DNA from: DASUFH01 sp036274645
Lineage (GTDB): Bacteria; Acidobacteriota; Terriglobia; 20CM-2-55-15
Length of the DNA stretch: 15,424 nt
Direction: 5' to 3'
NCBI GenBank assembly: GCA_036274645.1
Contig: DASUFH010000234.1
Location: 1-15,424 of the forward strand
The notes below the pieces were generated by a model that did not search any database, was not told where the DNA came from, and saw nothing but the letters and a program-made list of their open reading frames with translations. The translations under genes and the position numbers were made by a program. Within the stretch, counting starts at the first letter, position 1, and the number at the start of each line of letters is the position of its first letter. Below, in pieces: positions 7,380 to 13,697 of the stretch.

Positions 7380-10300
7380 ATGAATCCAACGATGAGACCC
7401 AATGAAGAGCTGCTCCAGAAGATCGGTCGAGTCCGTAGCCAGTGGAAGAGGTTCGTGTGGGTGCGCGGAATGGCCTGGGTGCTGGCCTTCATGTTGTTGG
7501 CGACATTTGCCGGGATCGCCCTGGCGAACTCCGCCGGCGTTTCTTATGGGTTGTTGACGGCGTACAAGATTCTGGCGCCGCTTGCCCTTCTGGCCGTCGT
7601 GTTGTTTGCGGTGATCCGGCCGCTCCGCCGGACGCCGTCGGATATTGACCTGGCGCGCTTCGTCGAGGAGCGCAACCCGGGTCTGAAGGACCGGCTTGTG
7701 AGCGCGGTTGAAGTCATCGTCAAGCCGAAGCCGGAACATGGGCCGTTCGGCATTCTGGTGGTCAAAGACGCGCTGGAGAAGACGAAGCACGTCCGGTTCG
7801 GCGACGAGATCGACCGCACCAAGAAACGCGCCGCCTGGGCCGTGACCGGAGCGCTGGCGGCGGCGTTCATTGCCAGTCTGTACGTGGCTCTCATATTCCT
7901 GACCCCGTTTGGTCTGAATCGCATCATTGCCAATCCGCTCATGACTCCGCCGGACGCCGACCGGATTCAGCTGCAGGTGACACCGGGCAGTGTCACGGTT
8001 CCGAAGGGCGCCAACGTGGATATCAAAGCCATCCTGACCGGGCTCAACGCCGAACGCGCCCAGATTCACCTGAAGTTCGACTCGAGCAAGGATTGGGAAT
8101 CGGCGTCGATGGATGTGGTTCCCGCAAGCGACCCGACCTACCGGTATCAGCTGTGGAACATGCAGGAGGGCGTAGAGTATTACGTGGTCGCCCTCGGGAA
8201 GAACTCCGATCACTTCACCATCCGGGTGGAGGACCTGCCGAAAGTCGAAAAGCTGACCTATGTCTACCACTACCCCGGCTACACGGGGCTCGCCGACAAG
8301 ACGGTCGACAACGGCCTCGACATTGACGCGCTGACCGGAACCGTGGTCGATATCACCGCGACGGGCAGCAAGCCGCTCAAGAGCGGGCGCATCGTGTTTC
8401 CCGACGGGAAGAGCATCGCGATGTCTCCGTCCGGAGACAAGCTGGTGACCGGTAAACTGCCGGTCGAAACCAATACGACGTTTCGCATCGAGCTGACCGA
8501 CAACAGCGGGCGGACCTATCTGGGTCTGGACGAATACCGCGTCAACGCGCGCGGCGACGGCAAGCCGATCGTGGCGTTCATCCGGCCCCAGCGCGACTAC
8601 CGCGCCACGAACCTCGAGGAAGTGTTCAGCGAACTGCGCGCCGAGGACGATTTCGGAGTCACGTCGCTCGAGATCTATTACAAGGTGAACGGGCGCGGCG
8701 AAGAGAAGAAGGTCGAACTCTTCCAGAATCAGGCGTCGGCGCCGAAGACGATCTCCGGCACGTACACCTTCTTCCTGGAAGAGTACTCGCTCAGGCCGGG
8801 CAACTACATTTCGTATTACGGCAAGGCCACCGACACGGCCAACCCGTCGCACAGCGTCAAGACGGACATTTACTTCATCGAAATCCGCCCGTTCGGCTTC
8901 GAGTACCGGCAGCAGAATCCCGGAGAGGGCGGCGGCGGTGGTGGACAACAGCAGGGCGAACGCGGCCAGCGGGGTCAGCGTGAAGACAATTCCCCGAACG
9001 CGCTGACGCGGGTCCAGAAGGACATCATCGTGGCGACCAATAACATGGTCGAGCTGAAGGAAGATCCTGTCCGGTTCAAGGAACAGCAGTCCCAGTTCAG
9101 CGACAACCTGCATGCCATCGGCGAAAACCAGTCGGCGCTGGCCGAACGCGCCGAGACGCTGCGCGATCGCCTGGAAGCGCGCGGTCTCAGCGATGAGGAC
9201 GACAATTTCAAGGAACTCTCGGAGAGCCTGACGAAGGCCGTGGAGAACATGAACAAGGCGGCCGAGTTGCTCGGCAAGGACCAGGCCGAGAAGGCTCTCG
9301 AGGCCGAATATGAAGCGCTGGCGGACCTCGGAGTGGTCGAAAGCTCATTCACGCAGATCCAGATTGAAATGCAGGCGCAACGCGGCCAGCGCGGCCAGCG
9401 CGGTGGACAGCAGGGAGGCCAGCGCGGCCAGCAGAACGCGCAGGATCTGGCGGACCTGTTTGAACTCGAGCTCGACGCGCAGCGCAACCAGTACGAGGCC
9501 GCCCAGCGGGGTCAGCAAAATCAGCAACAGCAGCAGACGCCCGAGGAACAGGCCGCGCAGGACCGACTGGCGCAGCTGGCGCAGCGAGTCCAGCGCGAGC
9601 AGCAGAATCAGCAGAACGGCCGCGGCAATTCCCGCAACGCCCAGGATCTGCAGCGCGAAGCGCAGGATATGGCGCGTCAGCTGGACCGGTTGTCGCGTGA
9701 GAACAATGATCAGCAGCTGCAGCAGGCGGCTCAACAGCTGCAGCAGGCCGCGAACAACCTGGGTCAGCAGGCTCAGAACGGGAGCCAGCAGGGCCAGCAG
9801 CAGGCGAGCCAGCAGGTGCAAAACGCCATCCAGCAGGCGCAGCAGGCGCTTCAGAATGGTGGCCAGCAGCGTGGTCAACGCGGTCAACAGGCCGGCAACC
9901 AGCAAGGCGGCCAGCGCGGCGGCCAGAACGGCGATCCGTCCGCTCAATTGAACCAGGCGCAGGGCCTGGCGGAGCGCGCCGCCAATCAACAGCGCGCCAT
10001 TCAGAACCAGACGGCTCAGCTGGCCCAGAATCCCGGCGCTCCGAATGCGCAGCAGCGCGTCGAAGATATCAACCGGGCCCAGCAGCAGGTGACCGATACG
10101 GTCAACAACCTGCAACAGCAGCTTCGCGAGCTGCAGACCAGCCAGAATCGGGAAGCGGCCACCGGCGCGCGTGAAGCCAACAACACCATTCAGCAGGGAC
10201 AGCTTCAGGCGCGCGCCAACTATGCCCGGCAAATGCTGGAAGCCGGTTTGAACAATCAGTCGGACGGCAATCAGGCGGCCGCAGCCGCGCGCATGAATGA

Positions 10301-11480
10301 CGCCGTTCAGCAGGAACGCACCATTCAGCAGTCCCTGGACGATGCGGCCCGGCGCCTGGGACAGGCCGCACAGGCTGCTCAGGCGGCCAACGGCAATAAT
10401 CGCCAGATCCAGCAGACCCAGGAGGCTCTCAACCAGACCGGCCAGCTGATCGATCGGCTGAATTCCACCGCGCTCCGCGCGCGCAACCAGCAACAGGCGC
10501 AGGGTCAGCGTGGAGAGGGCCAGGACGGTCAGAATCAACAGGGTCAGCAGGGCCAGGGCGGGCAGGAAGGACAACGCGCCGGTCAGGGTGGCCAGCGCGG
10601 TGAAGGCCAGCAGGCGCGCGGCCAGAACGGTCAGGGTGGTCAGCGTGGCCAGAATGGTGAACGCGGCGCCGGTCAGGAAGGCCGCGGTCAGGGTGGCCAG
10701 CAGCAGGCCCAGGGTGGCCAGGAGGGCCAGCGTGGCGCCGGTCAGGAAGGCCGTGGCCAGGGCGGTCAACGCGGGGAAGGCCAGCAGGGTCAAGGTGGCC
10801 AGGGCGGCCAGCGTGGAGAAGGTCAGCAGGCTCGCGGCCAGAATGGCCAGGGCGGTCAGCGCGGAGAGGGCCAGCAGGGTCAGCAGGGCCAGGGCGGTCA
10901 AGGTGGTCAAGGTGGCCAGCGCGGAGAAGGCCAGCAGGCGCGTGGTGGTCAAGGCGGCCAGCGCGGCCAGGAAGGACAGGAAGGCCAGCAAGGTGAAAAT
11001 GGTCAGGGCGGTCAGGGTGGCGGCCAGCGCGGTCAGCAACAGGCCGGAAACCGTGGCGGTCCGGGCGGCGGCGGCCAGTTGGCCGGCGTCATTCAGGAAG
11101 GACAGATCTTTGGCGGCGACGCGACTCGCCCGGGCGATATCCGCCAGGTTCAGGCGGAGGCCAATCAGACCATTCGCGATCTTGAAGCGCTACGCGGTCA
11201 GCTGCAGAACAATCCCGCTCTCGCACGGCAGGTTGACGAGGCTCTGTCTCGCGCTCGAGCCCTGGCCGGGCGTCCTGCGGGTGATCCTGCTGAACTGGAA
11301 CGCCTCGCGCAGTCGATCATCGATCCCCTCCGGTCCGTCGAACTGGAACTCAGCAAGAAGCTCGACATCCTGACCGGTCAGGACCAGGTCCGTACGGCTC
11401 AGGAGGAAGAGATTCCCGCGGAACTCAAGAGTGTGATCGGCAGCTATCTGAAGACGCTCGGCGAGACCGCCAAGAAGTAG
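7380..11480 (+). CDS. DUF4175-like membrane protein with giant Gln/Gly-rich disordered tracts
   Basis: This 1366-residue protein has helices at about 30-50, 58-80 and 150-176, with a basic loop between the second and third that suggests the following part lies outside the cytoplasm. Residues about 190-515 are beta-rich and resemble the extracytoplasmic part of DUF4175 proteins (PF13779). A Gly run (EGGGGGGQQQGERGQRGQRE) ends this domain. Then come a helical charged segment (about 540-660), a Gln-rich helical/low-complexity stretch (about 664-860), a further Gln-rich coil, a nearly pure G/Q/R/E/N/A tract (about 1039-1236), and a C-terminal helical part with ELKSVIGSYLKTLGE. Start is supported by AGGAG at 7369-7373, 6 nt before the ATG. 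The gene closes the MoxR operon and is followed by a terminator. DUF4175 has no settled function; the family call rests on layout and operon position, so I am fairly but not fully sure. Confidence 0.8.
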   Translation: MNPTMRPNEELLQKIGRVRSQWKRFVWVRGMAWVLAFMLLATFAGIALANSAGVSYGLLTAYKILAPLALLAVVLFAVIRPLRRTPSDIDLARFVEERNPGLKDRLVSAVEVIVKPKPEHGPFGILVVKDALEKTKHVRFGDEIDRTKKRAAWAVTGALAAAFIASLYVALIFLTPFGLNRIIANPLMTPPDADRIQLQVTPGSVTVPKGANVDIKAILTGLNAERAQIHLKFDSSKDWESASMDVVPASDPTYRYQLWNMQEGVEYYVVALGKNSDHFTIRVEDLPKVEKLTYVYHYPGYTGLADKTVDNGLDIDALTGTVVDITATGSKPLKSGRIVFPDGKSIAMSPSGDKLVTGKLPVETNTTFRIELTDNSGRTYLGLDEYRVNARGDGKPIVAFIRPQRDYRATNLEEVFSELRAEDDFGVTSLEIYYKVNGRGEEKKVELFQNQASAPKTISGTYTFFLEEYSLRPGNYISYYGKATDTANPSHSVKTDIYFIEIRPFGFEYRQQNPGEGGGGGGQQQGERGQRGQREDNSPNALTRVQKDIIVATNNMVELKEDPVRFKEQQSQFSDNLHAIGENQSALAERAETLRDRLEARGLSDEDDNFKELSESLTKAVENMNKAAELLGKDQAEKALEAEYEALADLGVVESSFTQIQIEMQAQRGQRGQRGGQQGGQRGQQNAQDLADLFELELDAQRNQYEAAQRGQQNQQQQQTPEEQAAQDRLAQLAQRVQREQQNQQNGRGNSRNAQDLQREAQDMARQLDRLSRENNDQQLQQAAQQLQQAANNLGQQAQNGSQQGQQQASQQVQNAIQQAQQALQNGGQQRGQRGQQAGNQQGGQRGGQNGDPSAQLNQAQGLAERAANQQRAIQNQTAQLAQNPGAPNAQQRVEDINRAQQQVTDTVNNLQQQLRELQTSQNREAATGAREANNTIQQGQLQARANYARQMLEAGLNNQSDGNQAAAAARMNDAVQQERTIQQSLDDAARRLGQAAQAAQAANGNNRQIQQTQEALNQTGQLIDRLNSTALRARNQQQAQGQRGEGQDGQNQQGQQGQGGQEGQRAGQGGQRGEGQQARGQNGQGGQRGQNGERGAGQEGRGQGGQQQAQGGQEGQRGAGQEGRGQGGQRGEGQQGQGGQGGQRGEGQQARGQNGQGGQRGEGQQGQQGQGGQGGQGGQRGEGQQARGGQGGQRGQEGQEGQQGENGQGGQGGGQRGQQQAGNRGGPGGGGQLAGVIQEGQIFGGDATRPGDIRQVQAEANQTIRDLEALRGQLQNNPALARQVDEALSRARALAGRPAGDPAELERLAQSIIDPLRSVELELSKKLDILTGQDQVRTAQEEEIPAELKSVIGSYLKTLGETAKK
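9369..9945 (+). repeat. Gln-rich in-frame low-complexity tract 1 (coding)
   Basis: Inside the DUF4175-like gene (residues about 664-856) the DNA is dominated by CAG, CAA, CGC and GGC codons. It begins with a GQRGQRGGQQGGQRGQ motif and continues as Gln-rich sequence with regularly placed Leu and Ala (for example QLQQAAQQLQQAANNL), which suggests helix or coiled coil between short Gly-rich breaks. Confidence 0.8.
10495..11060 (+). repeat. Gly/Gln in-frame repeat tract 2 (coding, degenerate GQRGEGQQARG units)
   Basis: Residues about 1039-1227 use almost only G, Q, R, E, N and A, with one D and no aromatic, aliphatic, Ser, Thr or Lys residue. The unit GGQRGEGQQARG occurs three times (10587-10622, 10803-10838, 10911-10946), and GAGQEGRGQGGQ twice (from about 10664 and 10734). 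Copies differ at synonymous sites (ggc/ggt, cgc/cgt, cag/caa). By hand count the tract holds about 18 Arg against 15 acidic residues, so charge is nearly balanced. Confidence 0.9.
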
Positions 11481-11500
11481 ACGGCGGGCATTTCGACAAC

Positions 11501-11539
11501 AAAAGGCCAGAGACCGAAATTCGGTGTCTGGCCCTTTTT
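11501..11539 (+). terminator. Intrinsic terminator of the MoxR operon, possibly bidirectional
   Basis: GGCCAGA (505-511) pairs with TCTGGCC (527-533), then a G-G mismatch, then ACCGA (513-517) pairs with TCGGT (521-525) around an AAT loop; numbers are offsets from 11000. The stem is followed after one C by five T. AAAA precedes the stem on this strand, so the reverse transcript also ends in TTTT and could stop read-through from glyA. Confidence 0.88.
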
Positions 11540-11599
11540 GTTTGCCCCTGGATGAAGGCGGCTTTGCGCAACGGGAGCATTTGGGGGCCCCGCCTGCCT

Positions 11600-11633
11600 G
11601 TAGGGGCGGTCTATGACGTCTATGACCGCCCCC
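11600..11633. repeat. Short palindromic dispersed repeat, copy A (with internal 9-bp duplication)
   Basis: GGGGCGGTC (11603-11611) and GACCGCCCC (11624-11632) are inverted repeats. Between and overlapping them GTCTATGAC occurs twice in tandem (11609-11617 and 11618-11626). The copy at 15394-15416 has the same sequence with a single GTCTATGAC, so this copy carries a 9-bp tandem duplication. Confidence 0.85.
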
Positions 11634-11674
11634 TGGAGTTTAGACATTTTGGAAGGCCTTCGATGCACGCGCGC

Positions 11675-11821
11675 CCTCTCCCAGCGCAGCTGGGAGAGGA
11701 GGGCCTGAGCGAAGCGAAGGCCAGGTGAGGGCAAACAATCAAGGGACAATCCCCTGATTGTTTGCCCTCACCTGTCGCTCGCTGCGCTCGCTCCCTCCTC
11801 TCCCGGCGGAGCCGGGAGAGG
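11675..11821. repeat. 147-bp composite palindrome of two inverted hairpin repeats
   Basis: Two 71-nt arms (11675-11745 and 11751-11821) are inverted copies around a 5-nt centre (ACAAT). By hand alignment 59 of 71 positions match, with no gaps. The innermost 20 bp (11722-11741 with 11755-11774) is perfect. Each arm has its own hairpin at the outer end: an 11-bp stem with a 3-nt loop at 11675-11699 and at 11797-11821, both of the CCTCTCCC...GGGAGAGG type. Such hairpin units are commonly dispersed in bacterial genomes, so this looks like two dispersed repeat units lying head to head. Confidence 0.88.
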
Positions 11822-11877
11822 GCGGCGCCACTCCAATCGGCTCCCATACTCACGCTTCGTTTGCGTCAATCTCCAGC

Positions 11878-11901
11878 GGGCGGTCAATAGCCCGTCCCTA
11901 C
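11878..11901 (-). repeat. Short palindromic dispersed repeat, copy B (degenerate, inverted)
   Basis: On the minus strand this reads GTAGGGACGGGCTATTGACC followed by GCCC, a diverged form of the GTAGGGGCGGTCTATGACC-GCCC repeat. The flanking TGCTT before GTAG also resembles the other copies (TGCCT and GCCTT). It lies 18 bp past the glyA stop. Confidence 0.65.
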
Positions 11902-11919
11902 AAGCAGGGGACAGGCGCG

Positions 11920-13173
11920 TTACATTCCGGAGTAAAGCGGAAACTTTTCGCACAAAGCTTCCACCTCTTTCCTCACCCGTTGTTGCAGGGCTTCGTCGGT
12001 AATCCGGTCGAGGACGGCCGCGATCCAGTCTCCGATCGCTTCCATCTCGCCTTCCTTCATGCCGCGGGTTGTCAGCGCCGGCGTTCCGACGCGGACACCA
12101 CTGGGCGTCATCGGTGGGTTGGTGTCGAACGGGATGGCGTTCTTGTTGACGGTGATTCCGGCGCGTTCCAGCGCCTGTTCGGCCTGCTTGCCGTTAATCC
12201 CTTTGGAAAACACATCGACCAGCATCAGATGGGTGTCGGTGCCGCCGGAAACAATTCGGAACCCTCGGGACGCGATCCGGGCGGCCAGGACACGGGCGTT
12301 TTTCAGTGTCTGCCGGATGTACGCGCGAAACTCCTCCCGCGACGCTTCCTTGAAGCAGACCGCCTTGGCCGCAATTACGTGAACGAGGGGCCCGCCCTGC
12401 ATTTCCGGAAAGACGGCGCGGTTCACGTCCCTGGCGAACACTTCCCGGCACATGACCAGACCGCTGCGTGGTCCCCGCAGGGTTTTGTGGGTGGTGCTCG
12501 TAATGAACTCGGCATGGGGCGCCGGGGACGGGTGTTCGCCGGCGGCGACCAGTCCCGCGATATGCGCGATATCTGCCATCAACATGGCCCCGGTTTCCCG
12601 GGCGGTCTTTCCAAGGCGCTCGAAATCGAGCGTGCGCGGGTAGGCGCTTGCCCCGCACACGATCATGCGCGGTTTGTGCTCGCGCGCGAGACGGTCGATT
12701 TCCGCATAGTCGAGCGTTTCGGTGTCCTTGTTCACGCCGTAAGGGACGAAGTGGTAGTGTTTGCCGGAAAAATTCAGGGAATGACCGTGGGTCAAATGGC
12801 CGCCGTGAGTAAGGTTCAGGCCGAGAACCGTGTCTCCCGGCTGCAGCGCCGCCAGGTAGACCGCCATGTTTGCCTGGCTGCCGGAATGCGGCTGCACGTT
12901 GGCGTGTTCGACGCCAAAGAGTTCTTTGGCTCGCGTGATGGCGAGGTCTTCGACGACATCGGCAAACTCGCAACCGCCGTAGTAGCGGCGTCCGGGATAG
13001 CCTTCGGCGTATTTGTTCGTGAGGACGGATCCGGTTGCTTCGAGAACGGCGCGATAGGTCGAATTCTCCGACGCGATCAGCTCCAGGCCGTCTTTCTGGC
13101 GGCGGAGTTCACCCTGGAGGGCGGCGTGGATTTCGGGATCGCTTTCGCGCAGGGGAACATCGATACGATTCAT
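11920..13173 (-). CDS. glyA: Serine hydroxymethyltransferase
   Basis: This PLP enzyme of fold type I (PF00464) interconverts serine and tetrahydrofolate with glycine and 5,10-methylene-tetrahydrofolate, feeding one-carbon metabolism in the cytoplasm. The 417 residues are full length. Family motifs are all present: LIASENSTY (32-40), TNKYAEGYPGRRYYGG (52-67), SGSQAN (97-102), LTHGGHLTHG (121-130, H126 near the cofactor ring), MADIAHIAGL (199-208, D201 for the pyridine nitrogen) and STTHKTLRGPR (226-236), where K230 forms the Schiff base. The minus-strand ATG is preceded by GAGGTGTC, a good ribosome binding site. The gene stands alone between a repeat-rich spacer and a divergent promoter region; no folate or glycine riboswitch is recognisable upstream. 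Confidence 0.98.
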   Translation of the reverse strand: MNRIDVPLRESDPEIHAALQGELRRQKDGLELIASENSTYRAVLEATGSVLTNKYAEGYPGRRYYGGCEFADVVEDLAITRAKELFGVEHANVQPHSGSQANMAVYLAALQPGDTVLGLNLTHGGHLTHGHSLNFSGKHYHFVPYGVNKDTETLDYAEIDRLAREHKPRMIVCGASAYPRTLDFERLGKTARETGAMLMADIAHIAGLVAAGEHPSPAPHAEFITSTTHKTLRGPRSGLVMCREVFARDVNRAVFPEMQGGPLVHVIAAKAVCFKEASREEFRAYIRQTLKNARVLAARIASRGFRIVSGGTDTHLMLVDVFSKGINGKQAEQALERAGITVNKNAIPFDTNPPMTPSGVRVGTPALTTRGMKEGEMEAIGDWIAAVLDRITDEALQQRVRKEVEALCEKFPLYSGM

Positions 13174-13280
13174 GACACCTCGGTGATTTTTCCTAATTAA
13201 TGGGGAGCGGGGATTCCACCCTTCGCCTTCGGCTTCACGGGGATAAGCGGCAGACGCTCTTGACCGGGCCGTAATATGAG

Positions 13281-13309
13281 ATTCTACAGCACGCGGCCAG
13301 CGGTGTCCC
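13281..13309 (-). promoter_or_regulatory. Candidate sigma-70 type promoter for glyA
   Basis: On the minus strand GGGACA (complement of 13304-13309) and TAGAAT (complement of 13281-13286) are separated by 17 nt, close to TTGACA-17-TATAAT. It would give a leader of about 100 nt before glyA. The match is partial and unverified. Confidence 0.4.
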
Positions 13310-13314
13310 TGCGC

Positions 13315-13320
13315 TATAAT
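13315..13320 (+). promoter_or_regulatory. Consensus -10 box of the membrane protein-moeA-moaC operon
   Basis: A perfect TATAAT lies 8 nt before the ATG at 13329. No good -35 box is seen about 17 nt upstream (region near 13292-13297 is CGCGGC). If used, transcription would start about 1-3 nt before the start codon, giving a leaderless mRNA; no Shine-Dalgarno sequence is present. Confidence 0.5.
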
Positions 13321-13328
13321 CGGCCGCG

Positions 13329-13679
13329 ATGTCCAGGTCTCAGCTGCGGCAGATCATTTTTCTCTTGATCTTTGCCTTTCTGATCGTCGCTGCCGTCCAA
13401 TACGGCTCGGTCTATCTGATGGCGCTCGAATACAACGACTACGTCGAGCAGCAGGTCAAATATGCCGGCCGCGCCAGAAGATCGATGGACGATATCCGGG
13501 GGAATGTGGTCAGTAAGGCCAGGGAGTTCGGATTCGACATCCCGCCCCGCGACGTCCATATGACCCGAAAAGGGGTATCGTTTACGCTGGATCTCACGTA
13601 TGTCCGCCCGGTGGAGATGTATCTTTACCGCCACAACCTGAAATTTAACGTGTCTTCGTCGGGCGAAATGTTTCAATGA
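13329..13679 (+). CDS. Small single-pass membrane protein of unknown function
   Basis: This 116-residue protein starts with a basic N-terminus (MSRSQLRQ) and one long hydrophobic segment (about 9-31, IIFLLIFAFLIVAAVQYGSV), so it is anchored in the inner membrane with the rest probably outside. The soluble part has a helical, charged stretch (YNDYVEQQVKYAGRARRSMDD) and then a beta-like end (GVSFTLDLTYVRPVEMYLY). This layout recalls DUF4845-type or pseudopilin-like small proteins, but I do not recognise it firmly. It lies 18 nt before moeA on the same strand, so it is probably cotranscribed with molybdenum cofactor genes. There is no ribosome binding site before the ATG; a consensus -10 box sits 8 nt upstream. 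Coding potential is supported by the long open frame with a clear membrane protein pattern. Confidence 0.75.
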   Translation: MSRSQLRQIIFLLIFAFLIVAAVQYGSVYLMALEYNDYVEQQVKYAGRARRSMDDIRGNVVSKAREFGFDIPPRDVHMTRKGVSFTLDLTYVRPVEMYLYRHNLKFNVSSSGEMFQ

Positions 13680-13697
13680 TGAGCCGTCACAGGTCCG

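Larger units (their letters stand above)
11481..11919. other. Gene-free repeat-rich spacer between converging genes
   Basis: This 439-bp stretch separates the end of the MoxR operon (+) from the end of glyA (-). It holds a terminator, two short palindromic repeats and one long composite palindrome, listed separately. I see no convincing gene; the small open frames here are made of repeat sequence. Confidence 0.8.

Noticed and set aside
6138..9113. 991-codon open frame on the minus strand
   Set aside because: It lies opposite the BatA-like and DUF4175 genes, has no family pattern, is rich in Arg/His/Gln as expected from reverse reading of GC-rich codons, and crosses the gap between two real genes.
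9345..11039. 564-codon minus-strand open frame rich in Leu, Ala and Thr that resembles a membrane protein
   Set aside because: It is the reverse complement of CAG/GGC/CGC repeat codons, which cannot give stops in that frame; the hydrophobic look is a product of the Gln/Gly tract.
10495..11060. CRISPR-like or minisatellite array
   Set aside because: The repeats are irregular, in frame, without unique spacers, and encode a coherent Gly/Gln-rich protein segment.
11758..13200. 480-codon plus-strand open frame starting in the repeat spacer
   Set aside because: It is antisense to glyA, whose minus-strand product has all catalytic motifs; the beginning of this frame is repeat sequence.
13260..13277. 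TTGACC and TAATAT as a plus-strand promoter pair
   Set aside because: The two boxes are only 6 nt apart, too close for a sigma-70 type promoter.
13174..13328. Riboswitch in the glyA leader
   Set aside because: I looked for glycine, folate or SAM riboswitch cores and saw none; only a short GAAGCCGAAGG-type imperfect repeat is present.
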